Source: Candidatus Muproteobacteria bacterium
GTDB taxonomy: Bacteria; Pseudomonadota; Gammaproteobacteria; Acidiferrobacterales; Sulfurifustaceae
Assembly (NCBI GenBank): GCA_027449605.1
Contig: DAIDLH010000019.1
Location: forward strand, 1-64,000
Reading direction: 5' to 3'
DNA length: 64,000 nt
Made by a program: the position numbers and the translations under genes. Shown in pieces: positions 37,129 to 48,210 of the stretch. Position 1 is the first letter of the stretch. Each line of letters begins with the position of its first letter. Under the pieces are notes generated by a model. The model searched no databases. It worked only from the letters and a program-made list of their open reading frames with translations, and was not told the DNA's origin.

Positions 37129-38388
37129 ATGACCGAAAAATTGTCCGCACACTCATCGAGCGCCGAGGCCATGACAAAAAAATATCCGATATATCTCGAT
37201 TACGCCGCGACCACGCCGGTCGATCCGCGCGTCGTGGAAAAAATGCTGCCTTGCCTGACGGAGCATTTCGGGAATCCGGCGAGCCGCTCGCATGCCCTCG
37301 GCTGGACCGCCGAAGAAGCGGTGGAAACGGCGCGCGCGCAGGTCGCGACGCTGGTCAACTGCGATCCGCGCGAGATCGTCTGGACCTCGGGCGCGACCGA
37401 GTCGGACAACCTCGCGATCAAGGGTGCGGCGCATTTTTACAAGAGCAAGGGAAAACATCTCGTCACGGTGAAGACCGAACACAAGGCGGTGCTCGACAGC
37501 ATGCGCGAGCTGGAGCGCGAGGGCTTCGAGGTCACTTATCTCGACCCCGAGCCGGACGGGCTGCTGGACATGGCGAAGTTCACCCAAGCGATCCGGCCCG
37601 ACACGATTCTGGCCTCGGTCATGCACGTGAACAACGAGATCGGCGTGATCCAGGACATCGCCGCGCTCGGCGCGCTCTGCCGCAGCCGCGGCGTGCTGTT
37701 GCACGTCGACGCCGCCCAGTCCACCGGCAAAACGCCGATCGATCTCGCGACGCTGCCGGTGGATCTCATGTCGTTCTCGGCGCACAAGACCTACGGCCCC
37801 AAGGGCATCGGCGCGCTGTACGTGCGGCGCAAGCCGCGCGTGCGCCTCGATCCCCAGATGCACGGCGGCGGACACGAGCGCGGCATGCGTTCCGGTACGC
37901 TGCCCACGCACCAGATCGTGGGCATGGGCGAGGCCTTCCGCCTCGCGCGCGAGGAAATGGCGGCTGACAACGCGCGCATCCTGCGCCTGCGCGAGCGGCT
38001 GCTCCGCGGTCTGCTCGACATCGAGGAAGTCTACGTCAACGGCGACCTCGAACGGCGCGTGCCGCACAATCTCAACATCAGTTTCAACTTCGTCGAGGGC
38101 GAGTCGCTGATGATGGCGATCAAGGACCTGGCGGTGTCGAGCGGCTCCGCCTGCACCTCGGCCTCGCTCGAACCCTCGTACGTGCTGCGCGCGCTCGGCC
38201 GCTCGGACGAGCTGGCGCACAGCTCCATCCGTTTCTCCCTCGGGCGCTTCACGACCGAGGCGGAGATCGATCACGCGATCAAGGTCATCAAGGCGGCCGT
38301 GCAACGGCTGCGCGCGCTGTCGCCGCTGTGGGACATGCACCGGGACGGCGTCGATTTGAACAGCGTGCGCTGGGCGGCGCACGGGTAA
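37129..38388 (+). CDS. iscS: Cysteine desulfurase IscS
   Basis: The 419-residue PLP enzyme matches IscS better than Nif[20 protein letters not shown], lysine in [20 protein letters not shown] near residue 220, and the mobile-loop catalytic cysteine in [21 protein letters not shown] near 345. It provides sulfur to IscU. ATG 37129 is eight bases from AAGGA; 37120 touches it. An N-terminal tail of about 14 residues precedes the usual start ([11 protein letters not shown]). A sigma-54 promoter places it in the nif regulon. Confidence 0.95.
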   Translation: MTEKLSAHSSSAEAMTKKYPIYLDYAATTPVDPRVVEKMLPCLTEHFGNPASRSHALGWTAEEAVETARAQVATLVNCDPREIVWTSGATESDNLAIKGAAHFYKSKGKHLVTVKTEHKAVLDSMRELEREGFEVTYLDPEPDGLLDMAKFTQAIRPDTILASVMHVNNEIGVIQDIAALGALCRSRGVLLHVDAAQSTGKTPIDLATLPVDLMSFSAHKTYGPKGIGALYVRRKPRVRLDPQMHGGGHERGMRSGTLPTHQIVGMGEAFRLAREEMAADNARILRLRERLLRGLLDIEEVYVNGDLERRVPHNLNISFNFVEGESLMMAIKDLAVSSGSACTSASLEPSYVLRALGRSDELAHSSIRFSLGRFTTEAEIDHAIKVIKAAVQRLRALSPLWDMHRDGVDLNSVRWAAHG

Positions 38389-38406
38389 TAAATTAAGGAG
38401 CGAACC

Positions 38407-38838
38407 ATGGCTTATAGCGACAAGGTGCTGGACCATTACGAAAACCCGCGCAACGTCGGTACGTTCGACAAGGACGATCCGGACATCGGCACCGGCATGG
38501 TCGGCGCGCCGGCCTGCGGCGACGTGATGAAATTGCAGATCAAGGTGAGCGAGCATGGCGTCATCGAGGACGCCAAGTTCAAGACCTACGGCTGCGGCAG
38601 CGCCATCGCCTCGAGCTCGCTCGTGACCGAGTGGCTCAAGGGCAAGACCCTGACGCAGGCGCTCGAAATCAAGAACACCGAAATCGCCGAGGAGCTGGCG
38701 CTGCCGCCGGTCAAGGTGCACTGCTCAGTGCTGGCGGAGGACGCGATCAAGGCGGCGATCACCGACTATCGCACGAAGCATGTCCCGGCCGGGGAGTCGC
38801 GCGACGCGAATCCCGAACCGCGCGCCGCTGCCCTCTGA
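38407..38838 (+). CDS. iscU: Fe-S cluster scaffold IscU
   Basis: The 143-residue scaffold has three cluster cysteines in [13 protein letters not shown] (37), [13 protein letters not shown] (63) and [11 protein letters not shown] (106), and the HscA-binding LPPVK motif just before the last. A tail of about 15 residues follows the family end. No NifU is encoded here, so IscU may provide clusters for nitrogenase. It starts 18 bases after iscS. Confidence 0.96.
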   Translation: MAYSDKVLDHYENPRNVGTFDKDDPDIGTGMVGAPACGDVMKLQIKVSEHGVIEDAKFKTYGCGSAIASSSLVTEWLKGKTLTQALEIKNTEIAEELALPPVKVHCSVLAEDAIKAAITDYRTKHVPAGESRDANPEPRAAAL

Positions 38839-38872
38839 CCGTCGCGCCACATCTATATCGAGGAACATCGCC

Positions 38873-39226
38873 ATGCTTGCCGAAACCGCCATACCGGACG
38901 TCCCGATCCTGTTCACCGAGCGCGCCGCCGACAAGGTCAAGACGCTGCTCGCCGAGGAAGGCCGGATGGATCTCAGCCTGCGCATCCTCGTCTCCGGCGG
39001 CGGTTGCTCCGGATTCCAATACGGCTTCATCTTCGAGGAAACCGCCGGTGCGGACGACACCGCCCTCGAAAAATACGGCGTGCGCTTGCTCATCGATCCG
39101 CTGAGCTTCCAGTACCTGGCCGGCGCGGAAATCGATTACCAGGAAGGACTGGATGGAGCACGCTTCGTGATCAAGAACCCGAACGCCAAGACCACTTGCG
39201 GCTGCGGCAGCTCGTTTTCGATGTAG
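38873..39226 (+). CDS. ErpA/IscA-type Fe-S insertion protein
   Basis: The 117-residue A-type carrier has [16 protein letters not shown] near residue 40 and the CGCGSSF motif near the C-terminus. The GFQYGF segment resembles ErpA more than IscA. It has a short N-terminal extension ([18 protein letters not shown]). ATG 38873 has an AGGAA site; the longer frame overlaps iscU. Confidence 0.9.
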   Translation: MLAETAIPDVPILFTERAADKVKTLLAEEGRMDLSLRILVSGGGCSGFQYGFIFEETAGADDTALEKYGVRLLIDPLSFQYLAGAEIDYQEGLDGARFVIKNPNAKTTCGCGSSFSM

Positions 39227-39234
39227 GGGTTTTA

Positions 39235-39350
39235 TGATTGCTCGCCGCAGAGACGCAAAGAACGCAAAGAAAAGCGAGTGACATTCGAAGAATCAGAAAA
39301 ATCTTTGCGTGCTTTGCGACTTTGCGGCAAAAACTATTATCGATATCCTG
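39235..39350. repeat. CGCAGAGACGCAAAG inverted repeat
   Basis: CGCAGAGACGCAAAGAACGCAAAG at about 39245 is partially complemented by CTTTGCGTGCTTTGCGACTTTGCGG at about 39303. It occupies the spacer between two carrier genes inside the ISC operon and would form a long RNA hairpin. Confidence 0.7.
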
Positions 39351-39370
39351 GAACTGCGGAGAAACTTCAC

Positions 39371-39694
39371 ATGGCGATTACCTTGACGGAAAAGGCCGCG
39401 CAACGCGTGCAAAAATTTCTCGCCCAACGCGGCCAGGGCGTCGGCCTGCGCCTGGGCGTGCGTACCAGCGGCTGTTCGGGCATGGCCTATGTCCTCGAAT
39501 TCGTCGACGCGGCCGCGCCGGACGACATATTCTTCGAGAGCCACGGCGTCACCGTGCTCGTGGACCCGAAGAGCCTCGTCTACCTGGACGGCACCGAGCT
39601 CGACTTCGCGCGCGAGGGCCTGAACGAGGGCTTCAAGTTCAACAACCCCAACGTCAAGGCCCAGTGCGGATGCGGCGAGAGCTTCAACGTCTGA
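39371..39694 (+). CDS. iscA: IscA
   Basis: The 107-residue protein is a canonical Isc[36 protein letters not shown] with cysteine near 35, and CGCGESFNV at the end. It transfers Fe-S clusters to targets. ATG 39371 has a GGAG site; the open frame from 39278 runs through a repeat. Confidence 0.95.
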   Translation: MAITLTEKAAQRVQKFLAQRGQGVGLRLGVRTSGCSGMAYVLEFVDAAAPDDIFFESHGVTVLVDPKSLVYLDGTELDFAREGLNEGFKFNNPNVKAQCGCGESFNV

Positions 39695-39731
39695 AAACCG
39701 CCGCGCGCTGACCCGGAGGCGTCAAACCACC

Positions 39732-41609
39732 ATGGCCCTGCTGCACATCGCCGAACCCGGCCAGTCGACCGCACCGCATGAGCACCGGCTCGCGGTCGGC
39801 ATCGACCTCGGCACCACCAACTCCCTGGTCGCGACGCTGCGCAGCGGCAGCGCCGACACTCTGCCGGACGAACACGGCCGGCATCTGTTGCCGTCGGTGG
39901 TGCGCTACCGCCAGGACGCCGCGCCCGAGGTGGGCGGCGCGGCGCTCGACGCGGCCGTGGACGATCCGCTCAACACCATCGCCTCGGTCAAGCGACTCAT
40001 GGGGCGCGGCGTCGAAGACATCCAGCGCCTCGGCAATCAGTTGCCGTACGAGTTCTCCGCCGCCGCATCCGGCATGCCGCGCATCAAAACCGCGACCGGC
40101 GAGTACAGTCCGGTCGAGGTCTCGGCCGACATTCTGAGGGCGCTCAAGCACCGCGCCGAGACCGCGCTCGGCGGCGAGCTGGTCGGCGCCGTGATCACGG
40201 TCCCGGCCTATTTCGACGACGCCCAGCGCCAGGCGACCAAGGACGCCGCGCGCCTCGCCGGTCTCAACGTGCTGCGCCTGCTGAACGAACCGACCGCCGC
40301 GGCCGTGGCCTACGGCCTCGACCGGGCCGCCGAGGGGGTGTTCGCGATCTACGACCTGGGCGGCGGAACCTTCGATATCTCGATTCTGCGATTGAATCGC
40401 GGCGTGTTCGAGGTGCTGGCCACCGCCGGCGACTCGGCGCTCGGCGGCGACGACATGGATCACGTCATCGCCGAATGGATGCTGCGCGAGGCCGGCGTCG
40501 AGGCCGGCAACGACCGCCGGCTGCTGCGGCGGCTGAAGCGCGACGCGCGCGCGGCGAAGGAGGCCCTGACCGCTGCCGACAGCGCGCCGGTGCAGCTCGT
40601 GCGCATGGACGGAACGTTCTGGCGGGGCGCGCTCACCCACGACCTGTTGAATCGACAGATCGACCCGCTCATCGAACGCACGCTCGCGCCCACGCGCCGC
40701 GCCCTCAAGGACGCGGGCCTCAAACCGCGGGACATCGAAGCGGTCGTGCTGGTCGGCGGCACCACGCGCATGCCGCGCGTGCGCGAGAAGGTTAAAACGT
40801 TTTTCGGGCGCGAGCCGCTCACCGATCTCGATCCCGACAAGGTGGTCGCGCTCGGCGCCGCCATCCAGGCCGACATCCTGGCCGGCAACAAGCCGGAGGC
40901 GGAGATGCTGCTGCTCGACGTAATCCCGCTGTCGCTCGGGCTCGAAATCATGGGCGGTATGACGGAGAAGATCATTCCGCGCAACTCGACGATCCCGACC
41001 GCGCGCGCCCAGGAGTTCACCACCTTCAAGGACGGACAGACCGCGCTGCTGGTGCACGTGCTGCAGGGCGAGCGCGAGCTCGTGTCCGACTGCCGCTCGC
41101 TCGCGCGCTTCGAACTGCGCGGCATCCCGCCGATGGTCGCGGGCGCGGCGCGCATTCGCGTCACCTTCCAGGTGGATGCGGACGGCCTGCTGTCCGTGTC
41201 GGCGCGCGAGCAGACCACCGGCGTCGAGGCGCACGTCGCGGTGAAGCCGTCCTACGGCCTGACCGACGCCGAGATCGGGCGCATGCTGCGCGATTCGATC
41301 GAGCATGCCGGCGAGGACGGCGCGGCGCGTCAGCTGCGCGAACAGCAGGTCGACGCGGACAGCGCGCTGGCCGCCGTGCAGGCCGCGCTCGTCATGGACG
41401 GCGGTACGCTGCTCTCGGCTGCCGAGCGCGCCGAAATCGACCTGACCATGGCGGCGCTGCGCGCGGCGCGTGCCGGCACGGACACGACGTCCCTCCGGCA
41501 GGCAATCCAGAATCTGAACCACGTTACCGGCGAGTTCGCGCGCCGGCGCATGGACGCCAGCGTGCGCCAGGCGCTCGCCGGTCACCGGCTCGCCGAACTG
41601 GAGAGCTGA
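39732..41609 (+). CDS. hscA: Fe-S assembly chaperone HscA
   Basis: The 625-residue Hsp70 has the nucleotide-binding signatures [30 protein letters not shown] and [15 protein letters not shown], then a substrate-binding domain starting [14 protein letters not shown]. The lack of the DnaK linker sequence and the isc context identify HscA, which releases clusters from IscU. No hscB (J-protein) lies between iscA and hscA, which is unusual. Confidence 0.95.
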   Translation: MALLHIAEPGQSTAPHEHRLAVGIDLGTTNSLVATLRSGSADTLPDEHGRHLLPSVVRYRQDAAPEVGGAALDAAVDDPLNTIASVKRLMGRGVEDIQRLGNQLPYEFSAAASGMPRIKTATGEYSPVEVSADILRALKHRAETALGGELVGAVITVPAYFDDAQRQATKDAARLAGLNVLRLLNEPTAAAVAYGLDRAAEGVFAIYDLGGGTFDISILRLNRGVFEVLATAGDSALGGDDMDHVIAEWMLREAGVEAGNDRRLLRRLKRDARAAKEALTAADSAPVQLVRMDGTFWRGALTHDLLNRQIDPLIERTLAPTRRALKDAGLKPRDIEAVVLVGGTTRMPRVREKVKTFFGREPLTDLDPDKVVALGAAIQADILAGNKPEAEMLLLDVIPLSLGLEIMGGMTEKIIPRNSTIPTARAQEFTTFKDGQTALLVHVLQGERELVSDCRSLARFELRGIPPMVAGAARIRVTFQVDADGLLSVSAREQTTGVEAHVAVKPSYGLTDAEIGRMLRDSIEHAGEDGAARQLREQQVDADSALAAVQAALVMDGGTLLSAAERAEIDLTMAALRAARAGTDTTSLRQAIQNLNHVTGEFARRRMDASVRQALAGHRLAELES

Positions 41610-41610
41610 T

Positions 41611-41952
41611 ATGCCGACGATCACCGTCCTGCCGCACGAGGAGCTGTGTCCGCAAGGAGCGGCGTTCGAGGGACGCGCCGGCGCCGTGCTCTGCGACCTG
41701 CTGCACGAAAACGGCATCGACATCGAGCACGCCTGCGAGAAGGCCTGCGTGTGCACCACCTGCCACGTGATCGTGCGCCAAGGCTTCGCGTCGCTGCGGG
41801 CGGCGAGCGAGGACGAGGAAGACCAGCTCGGCAAGGCCTGGGGGCTGGAACCGCAGTCACGCCTGAGCTGTCAGGTGAAGATCGGCGGCGAGAACCTGGT
41901 GGTTGAGCTTCCGCGTTACACGCTCAATCTCGCGAGCGAACGGGAAACTTGA
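41611..41952 (+). CDS. fdx: ISC-type 2Fe-2S ferredoxin
   Basis: The 113-residue ferredoxin has CEKACVCTTCHVIV near residue 43 (C-x5-C-x2-C) and SCQVKI near 87, as in the Fdx of isc operons. It supplies electrons for cluster assembly on IscU. It starts one base after the hscA stop. Confidence 0.95.
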   Translation: MPTITVLPHEELCPQGAAFEGRAGAVLCDLLHENGIDIEHACEKACVCTTCHVIVRQGFASLRAASEDEEDQLGKAWGLEPQSRLSCQVKIGGENLVVELPRYTLNLASERET

Positions 41953-42013
41953 TCGGATGTTTCTTAGAATCCCCAACAAAATGAAAACTGACGCTACGAC
42001 GTCAAAAAGGAAG

Positions 42014-42114
42014 TTCCTTCTCCCTCCGGGAGAAGGACAGGATGAGGGGGATATTTCCACAGTGAGTTTAAGATCCCCCTCACCCCAGCCCTCTCCCGGA
42101 GGGAGAGGGAGTTT
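42014..42114. repeat. CCCTCTCCC/GGGAGAAGG repeat after the ISC operon
   Basis: CTTCTCCCTCCGGGAGAAG forms a hairpin, and CCCTCTCCCGGAGGGAGAGGG another, separated by GATGAGGGGGAT and its complement ATCCCCCTCACC. It belongs to the same family as 17216 and 34893. It may terminate transcription of the ISC operon ahead of the nifV promoter. Confidence 0.75.
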
Positions 42115-42213
42115 CGTGCCGATTTTTCTTTAACGTTTATGCTCGCCCCTTACGACGTTGCCCAAATTGGTTCCAAGCTCGGCTCCTGCCTCGCTAAAAG
42201 TTTCAGGCAACTT

Positions 42214-42229
42214 TGTAGCAAACCCGACA
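42214..42229. promoter_or_regulatory. NifA site upstream of nifV
   Basis: TGT-AGCAAACCCG-ACA is an exact match and combines the halves of the two nifH sites. It lies 81 bases upstream of the -24 element. Confidence 0.86.
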
Positions 42230-42310
42230 ATCACGACAAACCGACGGTCGCCTACTCCCGACAATACAAAATCCACGCAGAATTTCGGCGGTAAAACGCG
42301 GTCGCCGGCT

Positions 42311-42326
42311 TGGCACATGAATTGCT
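42311..42326 (+). promoter_or_regulatory. Sigma-54 promoter of the nifV operon
   Basis: TGGCACA-TGAA-TTGCT differs from the consensus by one base. The start would be near 42337, 25 bases before the nifV ATG. Confidence 0.92.
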
Positions 42327-42361
42327 CTAGCCTGTTTTGAGAAACACCGAGGCGCGCCGGA

Positions 42362-43501
42362 ATGATTGCCACCGTTACCGTAAACGACACCACGCTGCGC
42401 GACGGCGAACAGACCGCCGGCGTGGCGTTCACCGCCGAGGAAAAGCTCGCCATCGCGCGCGCCCTGGCCTTCGCCGGCGTGCCAGAAATGGAAGTCGGCA
42501 TTCCCGTCATGGGCTCCGAGGAGCGCGAGGTCGTCCAGGCGATCGCCGCCCTGCACCTGCCCGCGCGTCTCATGGTCTGGGGACGGATGTGCGCGGCCGA
42601 TCTCGAGGCCGCCGCCGCGTGCGGCGTGCAGATCGTGAATCTCTCGATTCCGGTCTCGGACCTGCACCTCGAGCACAAGCTCAGGCGTGACCGCGCATGG
42701 GCGCTGAACACGATCACGCACATGGTTCAACGGGCGCTCGACCTGGGGCTGGAGGTTTGCGTGGGCGCGGAAGACGCCTCGCGCGCGGACATGGATTTCC
42801 TGTTGCGCGCCGCCGAAACCGCGCAGGCCGCCGGCGCGCGCCGTTTCCGCTTCGCCGACACGCTCGGACTGCTCGATCCCTTTTCCGCGTTCAAGCGCGT
42901 TCACGAGCTGCGCCAGGCCGTGGACCTCGAAATCGAGATGCACGCGCACGACGATCTCGGCATGGCTACCGCCAACACCCTGGCCGCGGTATTGGCCGGC
43001 GCGAGTCATATTAACACCACCGTCAACGGCCTCGGCGAGCGCGCCGGCAACGCGCCATTGGAAGAAGTAGTCATGGCGTTGCACCTGATCCACGACCGCG
43101 AGACCGGCGTCGACGCGCACGCGTTTCCCGAAATATCGCGGCTGGTCGCCGCGGCCTCGGGCCGGCCGGTGGCGGCGAACAAGAGCATCGTGGGCGAGGC
43201 GGTGTTCACCCACGAGGCCGGCATCCACGTGGACGGCCTGCTCAAGAACGCGCACACCTACCAGGGCTTCGATCCGTCCGAGGTCGGGCGCGCGCATCGC
43301 ATCGTGCTGGGCAAGCATTCGGGTGCGAGCGCGATCATGCGCGCGTACGCGCTGCTCGGCATCGCCCTGGACGAGGCGCAGGCGCGCGAAATCCTGGCGT
43401 GCGTGCGCCGCCACGCGGTGACCACCAAGCGGTCGCCGGACACCGCGGACCTGAAACGTTTTTACTGGGAAACCACCTCATGCTCTATCGCACACGCCTG
43501 A
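42362..43501 (+). CDS. nifV: Homocitrate synthase NifV
   Basis: The 379-residue enzyme condenses acetyl-CoA and 2-oxoglutarate to homocitrate, the organic ligand of FeMo-cofactor. Motifs are [17 protein letters not shown] near residue 7, [18 protein letters not shown] near 195 with metal histidines, and [15 protein letters not shown] near 222. It is the first gene of the unit nifV-cysE-nifW-fixABCX. The end overlaps cysE by 22 bases. Confidence 0.96.
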   Translation: MIATVTVNDTTLRDGEQTAGVAFTAEEKLAIARALAFAGVPEMEVGIPVMGSEEREVVQAIAALHLPARLMVWGRMCAADLEAAAACGVQIVNLSIPVSDLHLEHKLRRDRAWALNTITHMVQRALDLGLEVCVGAEDASRADMDFLLRAAETAQAAGARRFRFADTLGLLDPFSAFKRVHELRQAVDLEIEMHAHDDLGMATANTLAAVLAGASHINTTVNGLGERAGNAPLEEVVMALHLIHDRETGVDAHAFPEISRLVAAASGRPVAANKSIVGEAVFTHEAGIHVDGLLKNAHTYQGFDPSEVGRAHRIVLGKHSGASAIMRAYALLGIALDEAQAREILACVRRHAVTTKRSPDTADLKRFYWETTSCSIAHA

Positions 43502-44280
43502 CGACCAGCGCAATCCGGCGCGCGAAACGACCCGGACTGCTGCGGCTGTTGCGCGAGGACGTCGCCTGCGTCTTCGCGCGCGACCCGGCCGCGCGCACGC
43601 GCTTCGAGGTGCTCACCACCTACCCCGGCGTTCACGCCGTACTGCTCCACCGTCTGGCGCACGCGCTGTGGACACGGCGCCTGCGCTATGCCGCGCGCTT
43701 TCTGGGTTTCCTGGCGCGCCTCGTCACCCAGATCGACATCCATCCCGGCGCCGCCATCGGCCGGCGCTGCTTCATCGACCACGGCTGCGGCGTGGTGATC
43801 GGCGAAACTGCCGTGATCGGCGACGACGTCACGCTCTACCACGGCGTCACCCTCGGCGGCGTCTCGTGGAATCCCGGGAAACGCCATCCGACGCTCGACG
43901 ACGGCGTAGTAGTCGGCGCCGGCGCCAAGATTCTCGGGCCCATCACGGTCGGCAAAAACACCCGCGTCGGCGCCAATTCGGTCGTGATCCAGGACGTGCC
44001 GGCGGAGATGACCGTGGTCGGCATCCCCGGGCGCGTGGTGCTGCCGATGAACCGGCGGCGCATCACCGAGCACGGCATCGATCTCGACCACCATCTCATG
44101 CCCGATCCCGTGGGCAAGGCGATCGCCTGCCTGCTCGAGCGCATCACCCGCCTGGAGGCGCAGCTCGCCGCGGCCACGGGCAAGCATGCCCCGGCGCACG
44201 ACGATTGCGCTGTGTGCGTGGACGGTTGCGACCCGGCGCGGGTGCCGGTAAGCGACGCAGTGAAGCGCAACGCGCATTGA
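43480..44280 (+). CDS. cysE: Serine O-acetyltransferase
   Basis: The 266-residue enzyme makes O-acetylserine, the precursor of cysteine that supplies sulfur to NifS and IscS. The hexapeptide-repeat helix and active site are visible in [42 protein letters not shown] region and [25 protein letters not shown]-terminal tail of about 50 residues with [17 protein letters not shown] adds three cysteines. Start ATG 43480 lies within nifV. Confidence 0.93.
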   Translation: MLYRTRLTTSAIRRAKRPGLLRLLREDVACVFARDPAARTRFEVLTTYPGVHAVLLHRLAHALWTRRLRYAARFLGFLARLVTQIDIHPGAAIGRRCFIDHGCGVVIGETAVIGDDVTLYHGVTLGGVSWNPGKRHPTLDDGVVVGAGAKILGPITVGKNTRVGANSVVIQDVPAEMTVVGIPGRVVLPMNRRRITEHGIDLDHHLMPDPVGKAIACLLERITRLEAQLAAATGKHAPAHDDCAVCVDGCDPARVPVSDAVKRNAH

Positions 44281-44287
44281 GGACGCC

Positions 44288-44638
44288 ATGGCAACCGCCT
44301 TCGACCAACTGATGACAGACCTCGGCCGCCTCTCGGCAGCGGAGGAATTTCTGCGCTTCTTCGACGTCGCCCACGAACCGGCGGTGGTGCACGTGAACCG
44401 GCTGCACATCCTGAAACGCTTCCAGCAATACCTGCGCGCCACGCCCGGTCTGGAGAAGCTGGACGAAACCGCGCTGCGCGATAACTGCCGCGCGCTGCTC
44501 GCCCGCGCCTACGAGGACTTCGTGCGCTCGACGCCGGCGAAGGAAAAAGTCTTCAAGGTATTCCAGGACGCGGACGGACCGCAGGTGGCGCTCGACAGCC
44601 TGCGGCGCAGCCTTCCCTCGCAACGCAACGGAGCCTGA
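44288..44638 (+). CDS. nifW: NifW, nitrogenase stabilising protein
   Basis: The 116-residue protein matches NifW: DLGRLSAAEEFLRFFDVAHEPAVVHVNRLHILKRFQQYL, then LARAYEDFVRSTPAKEKVFKVF. NifW associates with NifDK and protects or helps mature it under oxygen. It starts 7 bases after cysE and ends one base before fixA. Confidence 0.94.
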   Translation: MATAFDQLMTDLGRLSAAEEFLRFFDVAHEPAVVHVNRLHILKRFQQYLRATPGLEKLDETALRDNCRALLARAYEDFVRSTPAKEKVFKVFQDADGPQVALDSLRRSLPSQRNGA

Positions 44639-44639
44639 C

Positions 44640-45485
44640 ATGCACATTGTCGTCTGCATCAAACAAGTTCCGGACAGCGCGCAGATCCGCGTGCACCCGG
44701 TGACCAACACCATCATGCGCCAGGGCGTGCCGGCGATCGTCAATCCCTACGACCTGGTGGCGCTCGAAGAGGCGCTGCGCCTCAAGGACCGCTACCAGGC
44801 GCACGTCACGGTGCTCACCATGGGCCCGCCGCAGGCGGAGACCGCGCTGCGCAAGGCGCTGTCGTTCGGCGCCGACGAGGCGATCCTGCTCACCGATCGC
44901 GCCTTCGCCGGCGCCGACACGCTTGCCACCAGCTACGCGCTGGCCTCGGCGATCCGGCAGATCCAGAAGGACATGCCGGTGGACCTGGTGTTCGCCGGCA
45001 AGCAGACCATCGACGGCGACACCGCCCAGGTCGGCCCCGGCATCGCCGTGCGCCTCGGCCTGCAGATGCTGACCTACGTGTGCAAGATCGAAGCGCTCGA
45101 CCTCGAACAGCGCGAGATCACCGTGCAACGCCGCGCCGAAGGCGGCGTGCAAGTGTTGAAGACCCGGCTGCCCGCGCTCATCACCGTGCTCGAAGGCATC
45201 AACGAGATGCGCTTCGCCACCATGCCTGACATGTTCCGCGCCGCGCGTCATCCACTCAAGGTCTGGGACAAGGACGCGGCCGGGATCGAGGACGCGACCA
45301 GGATCGGCCTCAAGGGATCGCCCACGGTGGTCTCCAAGGTGTTCGCGCCGACGCCGCGCACGCAGAAAGCCGAGATCGTCCAGACCCAGAGCGACCAGCC
45401 GAGGGATCAGGCGGCGACCCTGCTGGCGAAACTGTTCACGAAATTTCCGCAGTTGCGCGCCGAAATCGGACGGCGCGCCTCCTGA
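44640..45485 (+). CDS. fixA: FixA, electron-transfer flavoprotein beta subunit
   Basis: The 281-residue protein has the ETF-beta patterns: MHIVVCIKQVPDSAQIRV, NPYDLVALEEALRLKD, VLTMGPPQAETALRKALSFGADEAILLTD and GKQTIDGDTAQVGPGIA. FixAB contain FAD sites for flavin-based electron bifurcation from NADH to ferredoxin and quinone. Confidence 0.96.
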   Translation: MHIVVCIKQVPDSAQIRVHPVTNTIMRQGVPAIVNPYDLVALEEALRLKDRYQAHVTVLTMGPPQAETALRKALSFGADEAILLTDRAFAGADTLATSYALASAIRQIQKDMPVDLVFAGKQTIDGDTAQVGPGIAVRLGLQMLTYVCKIEALDLEQREITVQRRAEGGVQVLKTRLPALITVLEGINEMRFATMPDMFRAARHPLKVWDKDAAGIEDATRIGLKGSPTVVSKVFAPTPRTQKAEIVQTQSDQPRDQAATLLAKLFTKFPQLRAEIGRRAS

Positions 45486-45500
45486 CATGACGAGGACGAC

Positions 45501-46604
45501 ATGAACGACACAACCGCCTCAACACCGCCGGCTAAAAAACCTGCCGGCCGCCGCAAGTTCGAACTCGACGAAAGACTCAAGGCCTACAAGGGCGTTTGGG
45601 TGTTCATCGAGCATGAGCGCGGCGCGGCGCATCCGGTTTCCTGGGAACTGCTCGGCGAGGGGCGCAAGCTCGCGGACAAGCTCGGCGTGGAACTCGGGGC
45701 CGTGGTGCCCGGCGCGCCGGGCGAGGACACGCAGAAATTCTGCGCCGAGGCGTTCCAGTACGGCGCCGACCTGTGTTACCTGATCGAAGACCCGGCGCTG
45801 GCCGAATACCGCAACCAGTCGTACACCCGCGCGCTCACCGACCTCGTGAACAAATATCAGCCGGAGATCCTGCTGCTCGGCGCGACCACGCTCGGACGCG
45901 ATCTCGCCGGCAGCGTGGCGACCACGCTCCAGACCGGCCTCACCGCCGACTGCACCGAGCTCAACATCGACATGGAGAACCGCAGCCTCGCGGCCACGCG
46001 CCCGACCTTCGGCGGCAGTCTCCTGTGCACCATCGTCACGCTCAACTATCGCCCGCAGATGGCCACGGTGCGCCCGCGCGTCATGGCCATGCCGGCGCGC
46101 GACGAGACGCGCACCGGCCGCATCGTCGAACATCCGCTGGCGCTGGTGGAAACGGACATCGTCACCAAGGTGCTGGAGTTCATCCCCGACGAGCGTCGCG
46201 ACCAGGCGAACCTGCCGTTCGCCGACATCATCGTGGCCGGCGGACGCGGCATGAAGCGGCCGGAAAATTTCCAGCTGATCTGGGACCTGGCCAAGGTGCT
46301 GGGCGCCGAGGTGGGCGCCACGCGCCCGGTGGTGCAGGCCGGCTGGGTCGGCGCCGACCGGCAGGTGGGACAGTCGGGCAAGACGGTGCGGCCCAAGCTC
46401 TACATCGCCGTCGGCATCTCCGGCGCGGTGCAGCATCGCGTCGGCATGGAAGGCTCGGACGTGGTCATCGCCATCAACCAGGACCCGAATGCGCCGATCT
46501 TCGATTTCGCCACCTACGGCATCGTCGGCAACGCCATGCAGATCGTGCCGGCGCTGACCGAGGCGTTCCGCCAGCACCTGGCCACCGCGAAGCTCGCGAG
46601 CTAA
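45501..46604 (+). CDS. fixB: FixB, electron-transfer flavoprotein alpha subunit
   Basis: The 367-residue ETF-alpha has an N-terminal extension (about 25 residues), then [32 protein letters not shown], and in its FAD domain [58 protein letters not shown]. It pairs with FixA. Sixteen bases separate the genes. Confidence 0.96.
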   Translation: MNDTTASTPPAKKPAGRRKFELDERLKAYKGVWVFIEHERGAAHPVSWELLGEGRKLADKLGVELGAVVPGAPGEDTQKFCAEAFQYGADLCYLIEDPALAEYRNQSYTRALTDLVNKYQPEILLLGATTLGRDLAGSVATTLQTGLTADCTELNIDMENRSLAATRPTFGGSLLCTIVTLNYRPQMATVRPRVMAMPARDETRTGRIVEHPLALVETDIVTKVLEFIPDERRDQANLPFADIIVAGGRGMKRPENFQLIWDLAKVLGAEVGATRPVVQAGWVGADRQVGQSGKTVRPKLYIAVGISGAVQHRVGMEGSDVVIAINQDPNAPIFDFATYGIVGNAMQIVPALTEAFRQHLATAKLAS

Positions 46605-46619
46605 CGCAAGGAGACAGTC

Positions 46620-47918
46620 ATGACCGAGAAATTCGATGCGATCGTGGTGGGCGCCGGCCAGGCCGGCAACGCGGCCGCGTACACCATGGCCAAGGCCGGA
46701 CTCAAGGTATTGCAAATCGAGCGCGGCGAGTACCCGGGCTCGAAGAACGTGCAGGGCGCAATCCTGTACGCCGACGCGCTCGAAAAGATCATCCCCGACT
46801 TCCGCGACGACGCGCCGCTCGAACGGCATCTGATCGAACAGCGCGTCTGGATTCTTGACGACGAATCCTACGTGGGCACCACCTACCGCTCGAACGATTT
46901 CAACAAGCCGCCGTACAACCGCTATACCATTATCCGCGCCCAGTTCGACAAGTGGTATTCGAAGAAGGTGCAGGAGGCCGGTGCGCTCGTCATTTGTGAA
47001 ACCACCGTGACCGACCTGCACATGGACGGCGAGCGTGTGGTCGGCGTCAAGACCGACCGCACCGGCGGTTCGGTTTACGCCGACGTGGTGATCCTTGCCG
47101 ACGGAGTCAACTCGCTGCTTGCCCGCAAGGCCGGCTTCCATGAAGAACTGAAACCGAAGGACGTCGCCCTGGCCGTCAAGGAAATCCACTTCCTGCCGGA
47201 GTCGACCATCGAGAGCCGCTTCAACGTCTCCGGCAATGCCGGCGTGGTCATCGAGATGGCGGGCAAGATCACCCAGGGCATGATCGGCACCGGCTTTCTC
47301 TACACCAACAAGGAATCGCTCACCATCGGCGTCGGCTGCCTGCTGTCGGATTTCAAGAAACAGGGCATCGCTCCCTACGCCCTGCTCGAACAGATGAAGG
47401 CGCACCCGGCGATCAAGCCGCTCATCGAGGGCGGCGAGATGAAGGAGTATACGGCGCATCTCATTCCCGAGGGCGGCTACCACGCCATGCCGCCGCTCTG
47501 CGGCGAAGGCTGGATGATCGCGGGCGACGCCGGCATGTTCGTGAACGGCGTGCATCGCGAGGGTTCCAACCTCGCCATGACCACCGGGCAACTTGCGGCT
47601 GAAACGGTGATCGAGCTCAAGAACGAAAACAAGCCGTGCACGGCGAAGCATCTCGCGCGCTATCGCGCGAAACTCGACGCCAGCTTCGTGATGAAGGACC
47701 TGAAAAAGTACAAGCGCCTGCCGGAGATCTTCGAGAAGAACCACCAATTCTTCACGACCTATCCGGAACTCATGAACCGCGCCGCGCACGCGATGATCGC
47801 GGTGGACGGCGTCGACAAGAAATCCAAGGAACGCGCCATCCGGCGCAGCTTTCTCAACGCCCGTTCCTGGAAGGGGCTCATGGGCGACGCCTTTAAACTG
47901 TGGAGGGCCTTCGAATGA
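46620..47918 (+). CDS. fixC: FixC, FAD-dependent quinone-side oxidoreductase
   Basis: The 432-residue ETF-QO-like protein starts with the dinucleotide fold [23 protein letters not shown] and has [12 protein letters not shown] near residue 163 and [22 protein letters not shown] near 302. It passes electrons to quinone in the FixABCX complex. Its stop overlaps fixX (ATGA). Confidence 0.96.
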   Translation: MTEKFDAIVVGAGQAGNAAAYTMAKAGLKVLQIERGEYPGSKNVQGAILYADALEKIIPDFRDDAPLERHLIEQRVWILDDESYVGTTYRSNDFNKPPYNRYTIIRAQFDKWYSKKVQEAGALVICETTVTDLHMDGERVVGVKTDRTGGSVYADVVILADGVNSLLARKAGFHEELKPKDVALAVKEIHFLPESTIESRFNVSGNAGVVIEMAGKITQGMIGTGFLYTNKESLTIGVGCLLSDFKKQGIAPYALLEQMKAHPAIKPLIEGGEMKEYTAHLIPEGGYHAMPPLCGEGWMIAGDAGMFVNGVHREGSNLAMTTGQLAAETVIELKNENKPCTAKHLARYRAKLDASFVMKDLKKYKRLPEIFEKNHQFFTTYPELMNRAAHAMIAVDGVDKKSKERAIRRSFLNARSWKGLMGDAFKLWRAFE

Positions 47919-48202
47919 TCCGCATCGAGGAGAAACTGTTCCAGAACCGCTATCGCGTGGACGCCGGGCGGCCGCACATCAACATCGCCGATCCGTCCGT
48001 ATGCGCGGTCCATTGCCAGGAGAAATCCTGCACCTTCTGCTGCCCGGCCGGTTGCTACACCCAGGAAGGCGACGGGCGCGTGACGCTCATCACCGACGGC
48101 TGCCTCGAGTGCGGCACCTGCCGCATCATCTGCTCCGAGCACCGCAACGTGCAGTGGGAGTATCCGCGCGGCGGCTACGGCATCCTGTTCAAGTTCGGCT
48201 GA
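47915..48202 (+). CDS. fixX: FixX ferredoxin-like subunit
   Basis: The 95-residue protein has [19 protein letters not shown] near residue 31 and [15 protein letters not shown] near 62, the ligands of two Fe-S clusters. It carries electrons between FixC and the FixAB core or nitrogenase. ATG 47915 overlaps fixC; the frame from 47900 is longer. Confidence 0.95.
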   Translation: MIRIEEKLFQNRYRVDAGRPHINIADPSVCAVHCQEKSCTFCCPAGCYTQEGDGRVTLITDGCLECGTCRIICSEHRNVQWEYPRGGYGILFKFG

Positions 48203-48210
48203 GGACAACC

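Noticed and set aside
39684-41834. 716-codon minus-strand frame over hscA
   Set aside because: Antisense shadow; hscA on the plus strand is unmistakable.
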